A stretch of DNA of 64,000 bases from Bryopsis sp. KO-2023 (lineage: Eukaryota; Chlorophyta; Ulvophyceae; Bryopsidales; Bryopsidaceae), in NCBI GenBank assembly GCA_030272585.1, contig BSYQ01000003.1:5456001-5520000 (forward strand), given 5' to 3'. Position numbers and translations under genes: made by a program. Position 1 is the stretch's first letter; the number at the start of each line of letters is the position of its first letter. The notes beneath the pieces are model-generated. The model was not told the origin of the DNA. It saw only the letters and a list, made by a program, of their open reading frames with translations, and did not search any database. Shown here in pieces: positions 23,084 through 35,968 of the stretch.

Positions 23084-26000
23084 ATGGGTATTGCAGACTT
23101 TCCCCCAGACGAGGCGTCGGAGGACGCTTCGCCCGACCACGACGTCGGAGATCTTTTTGGGGACGGCCCCCAGGCTAACAACGAGGAGGAAGAGGTCGAG
23201 GGGGAAAACATCGTCGACGATAATTCAGACAGCGAAGAAGAGGAAGGAGAGGATGTGGCTGCGTATGTGGACGATGGTTTCGTCGTGGATGAGGAGGAGG
23301 ACGAGGCAGATTTCGACGGAAACGCTTTGCTGGATTCGGAAGAGGAGGAGAAAAGGAAGAAAAAGCGCAAGCGGAAAAAGTCGAAAGACTACGAGCTCGA
23401 CGACGACGACTTTGATCTCCTGGAGGAAGCTGGAGAAGTGAGTTGCTAGAAATGTCGGGCTGGAAATTTGGAAAAAGGTGGACCTTTGTTTCGACGTCTC
23501 TACGACTGTCAACTGATTGACTTTCAATTTGGGTTCTGCAGCTTTTCAAACGGAGTGTGTGTGTCGTCCTCGTTCAAAAAGTTTTTTGGTGATTGGAGTT
23601 TTTCTTTTTGTCGATTGTAGCGGTTTCAACGACCCCACCCCAGTCGCAAACGTCGCCTGAAAAAGAGAGGTGGTGACGAGGGGCTTGAAAATCCAGCGGA
23701 CGCAACCCAGCTGCACGAGCACTTGTTTGGTGAAGATTATGAAGGTGTGTGGCGGGGATAGGACCTCTTATTGTACTTTGGACGTGAACAACGCTTCGCC
23801 TCGGAAAAAACTGAGAAAAAAAACACATGAATTAGAGAGTGAAATTGTTGCTTTCCTTGTAGAACTTGGGGGTTGAATTTCTGATTTGAGTTGCATTGAT
23901 AAACATCTCACAAGCATATCAAAGCACGATGAACATGATATGTGGTCGATCGATTGACGATTTGCCAACCGGTGGAACGAAAAAAGAAAAAAAATGTGCT
24001 GAAAATGTATTTAATTTTCTTGGGGCTGCGTTTATATGTAGTTCTGGAGGATGAACTTGGGGATGACCAGCAGTTGGACGAGTACGATCCGCAGCAGCCG
24101 GCCGACGATGAAATGATCGACCATGATGGATTGGATGATTTTATCGTGAGGGATGGTCAAGACCAAGGGCGAAGCATGAGCATGTTCTCTGGGCAAAATG
24201 AAAGAGCTATGCAAGTGGGTGACTTAGGGTTAAAAAAAAATCAGAAAAAATCAGAAAAAAATCGAAACGTTCGGCTTCACATCGACCTTCCCTCCTCGTT
24301 TTCTTCTTTCTTTCGATGTTCAATTCACGACAGTGCAGTGGGAGATTTTGGAGAATGTTGTTCAGAATGGGATATCTGTGGGTTGTTTTTTTTTCCAACT
24401 GTTTTAATATTTTCTGTGTTTGTGTCTTAGGAAGTGTGTTCGATCTTCGGTGACTATGAGCATCTCATTGATCTTTTCGATCGGGCCAAGCAGCAGGGGC
24501 GAGAGGATGAAGAAATGGTATGATATCCGGGGCGGACTCCACAGCTTTTTCCTGAAGGCATTCACTCATATCCCCTCATTTTCTTGAGAAATTGATTGGC
24601 CGACTCTGACATCATTTTCACCTCTGGCTAGGGGAAAGAGGTGAAAATAATAATTTTTAATCTCCACAATTCCTGCAGTGCCATATTTTTGTTAAAGAAC
24701 AAGGATTTTCCAAAAAAATCATGCTTTAGAGATCGTTAGGCTGGTTAGCTGTGACTCTAGTGAATTGATTGGACGATCCATTTTTGTGATTTTTTGTGCA
24801 GGGGTCTGACGTAGACGAAGAGGGGCGGGCAAGGAGGAGAAGTTCCATTTCGAAGGCAGGACTCGATCCTGCGGAATTGAAATTGCATGGGCTGTTGCCC
24901 GAGGACGATTTGATTCGAAAAACCGATATTCCGGAGCGATTTCAAAAGAGATTGGGGCTTGGACCTTCGGTAAGATCTGATCAAATTGATTCTGATGCAG
25001 AATAAAATTAAGATAAAATCAGAATAGTATCACGTGCCTGGAAGTTTACAAATCAATCTCCGATCAGAAATGGGATGCCTTACACTGTTGTGGTTTCCTG
25101 CTAAAATCCCTGTGATGATTTCTTAGTCGGGTGCATAGTTGGTTGATAACGCCGGTCTGTGTGTCGAAACTGCAGCACATGGATTTCGGAAAGGCGGCTG
25201 AGTGGATCTATGACAAGGTCTTCTCAGAAAGCTCCCAGATGCGCCTGGAAAAATTTACCATTTTTACCACTGGGATGAGGGAAATCGACGGACCAACCGA
25301 GCACGACACATACAATGGAAAAACAGAGGATGCGCCGTGCAGCGGACACAGGTAGTCCATTTTCATTTTTTTTGCTGATGCGCAGATGAGCTGAGGGAGT
25401 GGCTTGCTCATTGCTGAATTGGTTGTTTGACTTTTTGGTGGTGGTGGTTTATGATTGGCAGGGTATTATGCGAAAGGGACGACGAGGGGGAAAGCGTGGT
25501 TGCTCAGGATGAGTTGCGAGCGTCCATCCAGAGCGTTCTGGAGCATATTTTCAAAAAGAATGAGGAAGTGCCCTACATCGGGACGTACTGCAAAGACATC
25601 TGTGGCGATCTGCTGTGTTTGGAAAGGAACGAGAAACCCGGATTCACCACGTTGGAAGACTACAAGTGAGGGCCCAACCATTTTGCCAATGAAAACATCT
25701 CAAGAGAATCGACACCACCTTGCGTTAAGAAATCAGCAAGATCACCAGTTCAAAAAAACTCGGTGTTTTTAAACTGGGCTGCTAATTTATTTATTTATTT
25801 TTGTTTTTCCAGTCGGCATCGCAACGATGGGATACCCTGGTTTCCTCCTGGTGCAATCCAAGCTAAGCATGAGATTCTTCGACAATGGCTCCTGCTGTGG
25901 GCTGTTTACGAATGGTATGGTTGCCTGGTTTCTCCATTTTTCTCATTTGGACAGGATGAAAAGAAACAGGTCTTGACCTTTTCACAGAGAAAAACTGCTG

Positions 26001-29000
26001 ATCTAAAGGTCAGCTCCAGTAACCTAGGAACGCTGCTTGGAGGTGGTTATTACGACTCGGTGGTTTTCTTGGTGTGTTTGAGAATGAATCGAGGTTCACT
26101 GCAAATGTGTGTGTGGAATTTGAGTAAAGGGGTTTGAAGTGGAGGAGGTTTGCCCATCGAGTGGAGAAACGAGCGGAAGTCTTCCAGCAAGCTCTGGACA
26201 AATGCATCGATCCGAGCATTCAACAGAAAATAGAGTGGTGTGTGGAAAACGTTCACCAAGCCCAAACCATGGAGGTGAATAAGCACCCAGATAACGCTCT
26301 TTTCCTTTACTTATCTCGTCAAATTTTCCTTCATTGGAAATGTTGATTTTTTCTGCTCAAATCTGATATTATTTAAGGATTTTTTCTTTTTTTTATGCTG
26401 AGATTTTTCCATGTTGGGGTTGTTTCAGGATGTGGACGATATCGACAGGATGTTCGAAATGCTCATCAACGTTTCGGACGCCGCATCGTCGAAAGGGGCG
26501 AAAAAGAAGAGCTCAAAAATTTTGAGTTATTGTCGATACAACACGTTGGGATTGTCGAAAATCTTGTCGGAACTGGTAGGTCGATGGGTTTTCAATTGGG
26601 TTTTCTGGCGGTGCGATGCCATTCTGAGGGGTTTGTTTGAAACGAAAGAACGTTGATCAAATCACCCAAGGAATTAGTGTTGAGTTTGAGTTGTTTGTTT
26701 TGGAATCAAGGATTTTACATACAGAGCATGGATATGGATTCCTCACTCTTTTTTTTTTGTTTTTTTTTGTTTTGTTTTTTTTCGGCAGGGTCTCCAAGAC
26801 AGGCTGTTTAAAGACGAGGGAGCCCCTCAACGCAGTCACCATTGGTCGGTAGGCATCAGCGATTTTGTCTCGAATTTCAAAACCACCGGGGGTTTGGATA
26901 ACACCAAGAATATCCTTACGGCTGCCAGGCAAATGGCTGCAACGGAGCTTGCATGCACTCCTGCTATTCGACGGAGGTTGAGGGATTTGTACATGAAACA
27001 TGCAGTAGTGAACACCGAGCCGACCGAGTCTGGGGAGCAGGTGGGAAAGCAATGACTGAACGAACAAGCGAACAGAACAGTGGTGGTAGGAATCATGATT
27101 CTCATCCTTGCCCGTACAGCAAACAAACAAATCAGCAAATTGTACTGGAAATCTAAAACGTCGATATCTTTGACACCGCCTCCGACCATGGAGTCAGTGT
27201 TGCGGTGAGAAGATTTCCCTGCATGTCTGTCATGTCAACAAAAAAAACGAGGGGGAGGGTGGGGGGGGCATCTCCTCGAAACTGATTATTGCTGTGCATG
27301 AAATGGTAGGCTTTGGACCCCTTCCATGTGTATGGAGTGATCAAGAGGCTGCGACACAAACCCATAGTCACGTTTGACGACACAGATTTGTACTTGAAGA
27401 TCGTTGGAGCGTCCACTGATGGTTTGATCAAGTACAAGTTTGGAGTGCCCTCGGACGTTTTTGAGGTACGTTCTCAAGCAATCGCGGTGGTCTTTTTTTT
27501 GGCAATCGATATGAGGATTGGCGACCTGAGGGGGGGGGGGGGGGATAATATTAAAATTATAGATATGAAGGAATGTTTACTCTACATTAGGCAAACTTGC
27601 CCAACGAAGGCCGTCCACAACGAGGTGATTTAGCCCATAGATATATATATGTGAAACGGAGAAGTACAAGTTAGGACAAAGCAGCCAGATCATTAGCCAC
27701 GACAAGGATTTTGTTTTTTTGTGTTGATTCCGTCCCAACAAAAGAGAGGAAAGAAAAATATGAAGCCATGTTTTTTTTTCCTGTGTTATGCATAGACAGT
27801 CCTGCTTCGTGAATTGAAATCTGAGCTGTTGCTGGACGCGTTCGGTGAGAGCATCCACCCTGAATGGGCGAAATTTCGAGAGGATGTGATCAGGGAGCTG
27901 GCCTTGGGGCATCTGTTTCCCAGCCTGGAGAGAGAATTCAAGCAGAAACTGGCGGAGGGTGCCCGGGAATTTATCAAACAACAGATGGCCAAGAGCCTTT
28001 GGTCAATCGCCACGAAATCTCCCTTCAAGGTGTTAATATGAGTCCTCTAAAATTCTCCAGCAAATTGACGAAATCGGGGACAAAAAACAAATATGTGATT
28101 CAGCAGAAATGAACTCATTTATATTTATACAGAAATATACGAATAAAAAAATTACCCTGTGTTCATTGTGAAAGCTGAAAACATGCCTGTCGCAACGATA
28201 GGGGGAGGGGAAAAAACAAGACTGTTTTTTTACTCTTCTTAATGCTGAAATTCGGTGTTCTGTTGAAGGCTACCACGTCAGGAGAGGATGGCGAAGAAGA
28301 GACGGTGGAGGCGACCAGGGTTTGCGCTTGTTGCTGGGGGCCCGGTGTTCCCAGCACAGTGCTCGTCATGCTGGATTCCCATGGCCAGCTGGTGGATGTG
28401 CTTCATGTTAAACAGTTCAGTGGAGAAGTTCCGAGAGCAAAATGGGGCGAGACGGAACCCCTGGACGTGTTTGAAGACGATGCCAAGGTGAGGGAGAAAT
28501 AGTTTGATAATCGTATTTGAAAATTTAACGAATCTCGAGCTCCAATCGATTTCAGGAATTTAGATATGCATATTTTGAATAAAACGAATGTATGAGTGTT
28601 TAATTTTCACATTAGGCAAACTTGCCCAACGAAGGCCGTCCACAGCGAGGTGTTTTAGCCCAAGCCCTCGAATAAAATATTCGAATATGTATTAAGTCTA
28701 TTTTTGAAAAATGATGTATGTGTGTGTGTCGAGTTGAGATAAAATCACAAAAAACAAGAGCTTGAGCAAAATTAGTCAACAATTAGTCATATAATTGTTT
28801 TTTTCTTCGCTGTTCGGTTGGTTAGGCCCAGGATGCTGCTCAAGTCCGTGATTTCTTGATGGAGCACAAACCCCACGTGATTGCTGTGGGGGCCACCAAC
28901 CTGGCTTGCAGACAATTGCTGGCCGACATGAAGTCCATTCGAGATCATTTTCTTTCGGAGCACGCCAGGTTCATGGTCAGCATCCAGGGAAACATGGAGG

Positions 29001-32000
29001 TGGTTTTCGCGAACGAAAGCGTGGCTGTGTTGTGGGAAAACAGCAACTCTGCAAAAACAGAGCTCCCGGACCACCCAGGGATCGTGAAGAGAGCAGTGGC
29101 GCTGGGAAGGACTTTGATCGACCCGTTGGCGGTGTTGGCTTCTTTGAGAGGTGAGAATTTATGGCTGTGGAGCAGCCACAGCCTGATGGGGGTCAAAGAC
29201 ATGCATGCATGTATGTGATCGACATGATGTATGTCAGCCTGCTTTTCTGCTGAATGTTTTTCACGCAGCAATTTAAGATTCAGGGAGGAATTCAGACATC
29301 CTTTTTGTATCAAGGTTTTTTTTTTTGAAAATGGGTTAGTGATTTTTTGGTGGATCGAATTTTCTAGACTGTCATGGCAACATATCTTTTGGTTTTTTCC
29401 CACCCTTAGTATATGTGTGTGTGTGTTTGTGTGGCTTTTAGATCATAATGACACCATTACATCGTTGCATCTGTACGACATGCAAAAAATGATCAGTCGA
29501 GAGGAGCACATCTTTACTATCGACCAGGTTCAGTCACAACCTCTTGATTGTTTGGAAAATCAGAAAACACCGTCCCGTCGGTTTGATTTCTCTTGAACCT
29601 TTTTGCAGAATGGCCGAATTCACTTCACGTTCATTATTCATGCGATGCTGACTTGGGATGGGCTTTTTTTTACTTCATTGTCTGTATCATATTTTGGCTT
29701 GAAGAGGGAAAAAATTAAATAATAAATAAATAAGTTTCATGGGGGGCTGGCTCTGTGAAGCTTCCAGCTCTGATATGACACAATTTAAGGAAAAAACAAA
29801 AAAAAAGCCAGGGTAGGTTTCTGAAGTAAAAAGAGGTTTACTTACAACTTACAACTTGGTTTTTGTTTTGTTTTCTTTTTTGAATTCCAGGTCATGGTAT
29901 CGGCTGTGAATCAGATGGGTGCAGAGTTGAACATAATGGCCAACGTGACTTGGAGGGCACCTTCCCTTCAGTTTCTGGCAGGGTTGGGCCCTCGGAAAGC
30001 CCAAGGCTTGCTGAGTGCTTTGCAAAGGAACGGAAATCGAGTGGAGTCGAGATGGGAACTCATGCAACTGAATGTCCTTGGGAAAAGAGTTGCCAGGTGA
30101 TAACAAGAAGCTTCCTGGCTGCCTGTTCAAGATGTGGAGTGTTGTATGTGCTGGGGGTTGGCTGGGAGGGTTAGAAATAGAATCACAAGGAGGAGAGTTC
30201 GTTGTTTGAAATTGTTTTTTGAAGTTGTACGGGGCATCTGTGCCCAAAAAAGGAAAAAAGTTTAAACCTCGGAACGCAAGATTGAAAAGCTGTGGTGTTA
30301 AACAGAAATTGCACAGGTTTTCTGAGGATCGACAGTGGGAATTTGAAGGGCCTGGACAACATGAGTTTTGACATCCTGGATAACACTCGAATTCACCCTG
30401 AGCATTACGAGACTGCGAAAAGCATGGCCATGGCTGTGGTGGGGGAAGATGACGGGGAGGCTGCCATCAAGACGGTGTCGATACGGCCCAGAGAGGTTGA
30501 AGGATTTGATTTGATGGAATTCAATTCGCACTTGATGGAGGATGGGAAAGGCAGCCGATTGTCGTTGCTGATTGATGTTCAGGTAAGTTCCGTTTTTGGG
30601 AAAAAACCTACAAGAAAAAGAAAACTTGAAAAATGGAACTTAAAACTTAATTGATAATCCTATATGAACAGCAATGGGGGGAAAAAACCTTCAAGAGAAA
30701 GAAAGTTCCATTTTTTTAAGTTTTATTTTCTTGGGAGCTTTTCCCCCCCCCCATTGCTGTTCATATACGCAGATGGTTTTGAAGAAAGTTCCATTTTATT
30801 AAGTTTTATTTTCTTGGGAGCTTTTTTTCCCCCCATTGCTGTTCATATACGCAGATGGTTTTTAACAAAAACTTATTGTTTCCTCTCTGAAACAAAACAC
30901 AGACCTGCTGATGATTATTTGGGTGTTTTTTTTTCTTTGAATTAATTTTTGTTGAAAAATATTGCAGATGGAACTTATCGCTCCTTACCATGACCGCCGC
31001 GAAGGTTATCAAATCCCGAAAGACACCGACGTTTTCCATTGGCTTGCGAACGAAACTCCGCAAGTGCTGAAACCCGGCTACTTGACAGAAGCCGTGGTCA
31101 GAAGGGTGGAGCCCGATCAAGTTTACTGCAACTTGACCGACAGTCGATTGGATGGAATCATCAAAAAGGAAAATTTCTCCAGCGCCAATGAACCTTACCT
31201 CGATTTGAAGGCCAGGACGAAACCCGGGATGGTGATTCATGCGAGGTGGGGTAAAAAAATAAATAAATCCAAAACTCAGAAACAAAATACCCTGTTTCTT
31301 TGGGGGTTTTGTTTTAAGATTTCAGATTTCTAAATCAGATCATGTGTTAATTTGTTTATTTCGTTTAACGTGTGAATTTGCGCAACACTTTCGCAGCAAA
31401 ATGGAAGTGGAAAGTAATAATAAATAAATACAATATGTCTGTTAACAAAAATGATAAATCATAATATTAAATCATAAATCATGATCCCCATGTCCGTGTT
31501 CAATGACACTTGCATTTTTATCTTTTCTATTTTTATTCCTGTGTGTGTATTTTTTATTTTTTTATTTTTTTTGGAATTGTGTTTTGTGGTTCCATAGGAT
31601 CCGGAGCATCGACTACAAGAATATGAGTGTGGAGCTGACTTCTCGAAAAAATGATCTGAACGATATGAGGCACTGGGAGAAGACGTATTATGTGGAAGTG
31701 GGCGTGATGCAGTACTACGATTTCGAATTCCAAGAAAATCAGAACGAAAAATCAGCCAAAGCAAAGAAAAGTGGAGCAAAGGTATCTGAGCATATATATT
31801 TTTTTTTTTCTCCTACCCAAAGAATTACGAAAAAAAATATGGTGGTGGGTTTGAACACACCGCGAAATTGTTTTTTATTTTCATTATTTTTGTTGGGAAG
31901 GGGGGTCGGTAGGATCTATGTATATATATAAATAAAGAATTATCGTTGCTGTATTGCTATGTGGGAAGGGAAAAAAAGAAAGTTGTGCTTTCTGCCTATT

Positions 32001-34796
32001 TCTGTGTTTTCACTGTTTGATGCTGAAAAAAAAATACCCGTACATACCGTACAAGTTTCAGCCGATGGGATCCTCAGACTTCCAACTGTCAAATTCTTAC
32101 TGCATGTTTTTTTCCTCCTCCTGTTGTTTCTTGGGGTCATCAGTGTCTTTGTGCTGTTTTTGTGGAAGTTTTTTTTCAATCAAATATTTGTTTCGAGCAC
32201 CACCTCCCTCCCTTACGAGTTCGTTTGCGATTTTTCTCGACAGTTGTTCACCCCTCGCTTGATCGATCACCCGCTGTTCAAAAACATATCGTATGCCGAT
32301 GCCACGGCGGAGCTGAAGGATGCGCAACCGGGGACTTGCATTTTGAGGCCAAGCGCAAAAAGCATCAATTACATTTGCTTGAGCACCAAATTGTTCGACG
32401 GTCACCTCAAAATTGGGGGCGTCGTCGAGCACAGAGACTTGATGGAAGGCGAAAAGGTGTGTGTCTTTTTTAATTTGTTCTCGATTTGCTCACGCATGAC
32501 AGACGCACACAGCCCCGTTCAAAATGTCATGGCTGAGCGACTTGATAAAACTTCTAAAACCAACATTTTTGATTGCTTTGCTGATATTAGGGGCGGTCAG
32601 AATTTTGGGTTAATTTGTATTATTATTATTAAATGCCATGTATCCAGTTTCAGCAATTCAAAGATTGTGTTGGTTTGATAAGGGAGGTCATGATGCTTTT
32701 TTCCCTTTCTTTGTTTAAATGAAAGCACATTGGTTTACCATATATAGGGACAAGGCAAAGGTGCTCACCTGAAACTCGGACTTCCTCTCACCATGAATTT
32801 GACCTCCAGTCTTACATTGACTTTCGACGATTTGGACGAAGTGATTGCCCATTTCGTGGAGCCGTACATGGAAAAAGTCGCAGAAGTGTTGAAACACAGA
32901 AAGTTCAATAAGAATGAGGAGGACGAAATCAAACACCAGCTGCTGGACGAAAAACGGAAGCTGGGGCGAGAATGGGCTGTTTATTGCCTCGGAGCGGATT
33001 ACAAGCGTCCTGGGATGTTCTATGTTGGATCGATTTTATGTAAGCTAAAAAAATGCAGGCAAAAACGATATTGCGCAGCCAAATATAAGCACAGATGGTC
33101 CTTCCAGATATGTCAAAAAGAAACAATAAATAATATATCTATATATAAATTTTTTTGGTGCATGTGCACAAGTGTTTTATCTCTTCTTCACAACCTGTTG
33201 CTCAGAAAATTTTGGTCGAGAAAATTAAATAGCAACATCGCAGGCCGATTTTCCTCCTTGTTCCAAGACAGCTGTTTGATTGCAATTTTTTTTTTCCCCA
33301 TTCGACAGCCTCCAGTTTGAACCAGGAGAGGTTCACTGTGCTGCATGATGGCTTTTATTTCCGACGAAATGTGTACAAGACTGTGGAGCATGTCATCCAG
33401 GTTTTCAAAAAGGCGCCCTACTTGAGCTCCGCACAGGTACGCCTCTTCGAATGGATACACATATTCTTTCATAAAAATATATATCAAGTGTTGTTATGTT
33501 TCTGTATAGCATCCTCCATTCATCGTCATTAAACGCATTTCCTATTGTTGCTCAAATCATTGTGTTGGCAACTTCCAACAGAGGGCTGCTCCATCTCAAT
33601 CCAATGGCGGTGGCCACAGACCAGGTCAGCAACCATATGGAGGGGGTGGCCACAGAGGAGGCAGAGGAGGTGCTTCTTTTGGAGGATACCCAGGTAGCTA
33701 TTGTTGGAAGCCTCACAAAAAATCTGTACAAGACGCTAAACCCATCGACAATACATTCGAGCTGCTCATGGCGCTGCTTTGTTTCGTTTAGTTGTGGGGG
33801 CAAAATCTATGCTGCACCGGCATTCCAGCATGTATTGAAGAGGTGTTTTTTGTTCTTTAATTCGTATAGATAGATTTTAAAAGTATATATTTCCCTGGTT
33901 AATACATACATAATTTAAATTAAAAGAACTGAGGAAGAAATTTTAATTTGGGTGAATGGGGCATGTTTTCCCTGGAAAGAGCTGGTGATGCCTGTTGTTT
34001 GACCTTGGCTGTTTTTCGCAGGTCAAGCCCATGGGTTCAACTCTGAAGGTGGTGGATTCCGTGGAAGAGGTGGCCGAGGTGGATGGGGCGATCACAGAGG
34101 TGGCGGTAGAGGAGGAGGAGGAGGATGGTTTGATAATCATGAAAGGGAAAGGCCTGGACCGAGCAATACAGGGAACTCTTTCCCGAGCGACAGGAGGTGG
34201 AATTCTGGAGGGCGATTTGGTGGTGGTGGAGGTGGAGGTGGAGGAGGAGGAGGTCGTGGTGGAATGCCTTCACCCTACAGAGGGGGACCTCGACCGGGGC
34301 CAGGCGCACAGGTTAGTTGTCCAACGTGGAGCTCTCTGATTCATGATTTTTTTTGTTTGAAAGGGAGAATCCCGTAGATTGTGCCTAAACATAACCATGT
34401 TGTATTCCTAAGATGTCTGGACCTGTTGTTTTTTGTTTGTGCTGCATGCCAACTTTTTTCCCATTTTGTTGAGATTGTGTACTGATGGGGTGGGGGTGTC
34501 GTCAGGATACTGGTATGAGTTTCGGGGCACCAGGAGGGATGAACTCGATGCGACAAGACCCGTACCCCGCCCCGCCTGCAGGAGGTGGTCCCGGCTCTCC
34601 CAGAGCTCCTCAGCATGATTCGGATTCAGACTCGGGCATGGGCTTTGGACCAAAACCGCCACCCCCCCCACCGCTTCCAGATCCTCCAAAACCATTACCC
34701 ACGATAAAAAGGAGTCCAGGGCCAGACCCGGGGCCGGGGCCAGTGCCTGGGCCACCACCACCCCAACCTCCCGACAGCCCTGGAATGCAATTTTGA
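23084..34796 (+). CDS. SPT6: transcription elongation factor SPT6, 26 exons, 1735 aa
   Basis: Exon ends were placed by GT-AG signals and all 26 phases agree: 23084-23437, 23621-23744, 24042-24214, 24431-24517, 24802-24969, 25176-25351, 25462-25665, 25813-25914, 26145-26274, 26429-26575, 26789-27040, 27310-27465, 27796-28029, 28269-28487, 28826-29150, 29442-29527, 29891-30096, 30306-30582, 30968-31245, 31598-31781, 32244-32456, 32748-33039, 33309-33436, 33582-33693, 34022-34311, 34506-34796. Domains in order: very acidic N-terminus (1-200), DIPERFQKRLG, helix-turn-helix core, YqgF-like (770-950), helix-hairpin-helix (980-1140, LGPRKAQGL), S1 (1141-1294), tandem SH2 (1295-1505, CILRPSAKSINYI) and a Gly/Arg/Trp then Pro-rich tail. 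SPT6 is a histone chaperone riding with RNA polymerase II. The WG-containing tail resembles plant SPT6-like proteins. Confidence 0.95.
27586..27637. repeat. 52-bp dispersed repeat, copy 1 (SPT6 intron 12)
   Basis: It begins ATTAGGCAAACTTGCCCAAC and ends TTTAGCCCA. About 50 of 52 positions match a second copy one kilobase downstream in another SPT6 intron. The start can fold as a short hairpin (GGCAA/TTGCC). Confidence 0.9.
28611..28662. repeat. 52-bp dispersed repeat, copy 2 (SPT6 intron 14)
   Basis: Same orientation as the copy at 27586-27637, with about two substitutions. The flanking intron sequence is not shared, so this is a discrete unit rather than an intron duplication. Confidence 0.9.
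30627..30862. repeat. 83-bp tandem duplication plus inverted copy in SPT6 intron 18
   Basis: Two direct copies start near 30702 and 30785 (AAAGTTCCATTTT ... CATATACGCAGATGG). Upstream, 30627-30690 is an imperfect inverted copy: TATATGAACAGCAATGGGGG pairs with the CCCCATTGCTGTTCATATA of either direct copy. The transcript could fold into alternative long hairpins within the intron. Confidence 0.85.
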
Positions 34797-35968
34797 AAGA
34801 TCTTGGTTCTGCTAGAAATGAGCTTCAGTTGGGGGGGGGGAGGGGGAATGCATGTGAGCTTTTTATTTGGGGATATCTGTAGAGAACGCAATTGTGTTCT
34901 TGTGTGAGTCCAGGAATTTGGTTGTGGAACAGTTTTGGACTGCTGGTGGGGTTGAATGATGTGGGGAAAAAAAATGCGAGGTGTAGATTGAGAATTGGAA
35001 AGTTTCCACACGACTGTGTTTGTGTGTGTGTTGGGGGGGGGGGGGAGTGCTCGATAATAACGATGGGATGCAAATCCTCGGCATAACTTTGTACGCTTTA
35101 ATACGCCAGGAATGTCACTGAAGCATAATATTCACAGAAAGCCTTCGTTCAGCAGACCCTTCATTTCGAATGTCGGGTTGACAAAGAAAGTCTGGTGCTT
35201 CAGAACTCGTTCAATGAGTGTTGTACAAGCTGCAACTGGTAAGCAGAGAGGCAAGCTGAATGACCAAGCATTCATACAATCCAGGATAATGGTGATTGAT
35301 TGATCGATTAACAAGCCAGGATGCGGCTTTATTTTTCCTCTGACACACTTTAAGGAGGCGAATCCCACGTCCACCTTAGCCTCCAATTTTTTGTTGTGTT
35401 TTGGAGTGTCTTCCTTAAGAAACATCCCAAACCTTCAAAGCCTTCGATTCCCCTTCGCCCAAAATATCAAAACTCTTGATAATAAACTAACTCTCTTAAA
35501 CTCTTGCAATTATTCTTGCTGTGGAAAGAAGACTTGTGGATGGCGGCTGACTCAGGGTTAAATTGATGTTGTTATGTTTCGTTTGGCAGTGCAGTGAGAT
35601 TGCTGTTCTCAGTTGGTACTGGAGGGACTCCACCCGTGAATTCTATACATATTGTGTGTATCTGTAATGTATATGTATTGGGATTTTGCACATTCAACAA
35701 TGTGAACAAGTGGTGTGGGAAATGTAGGCAACAATAAAGGCATACTCACATTGATTAACCCCCCCCCCAAATAAAAATAGGAAGAAACAGAAAAGAAAAT
35801 TTTGTGAACTCTCCTCTGGCCAGCCGATCAATCATCACATTCCTTCAGTGTTGACGGCCTCGAATGCATTGGGTTGATGCTTTGGAGTGCTTCAGACGTT
35901 CCACACTTCTGCAGTGTTGATGTGAAACACAGCCTCCTTATCTTGCCACCACCACAAAGTATACTATT
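34797..35968. other. intergenic region between convergent SPT6 and VAS1-like 3' ends
   Basis: The two genes converge here. AATAAA-type sequences occur near 35460-35770, as expected for 3' ends. Open frames present are short and show no domain or signal peptide. I see no additional gene. Confidence 0.5.

Noticed and set aside
27150..27230. Extra SPT6 exon (VDIFDTASDHG)
   Set aside because: Joining 27040 directly to 27310 keeps frame and matches the SPT6 pattern, and no good acceptor precedes the candidate.
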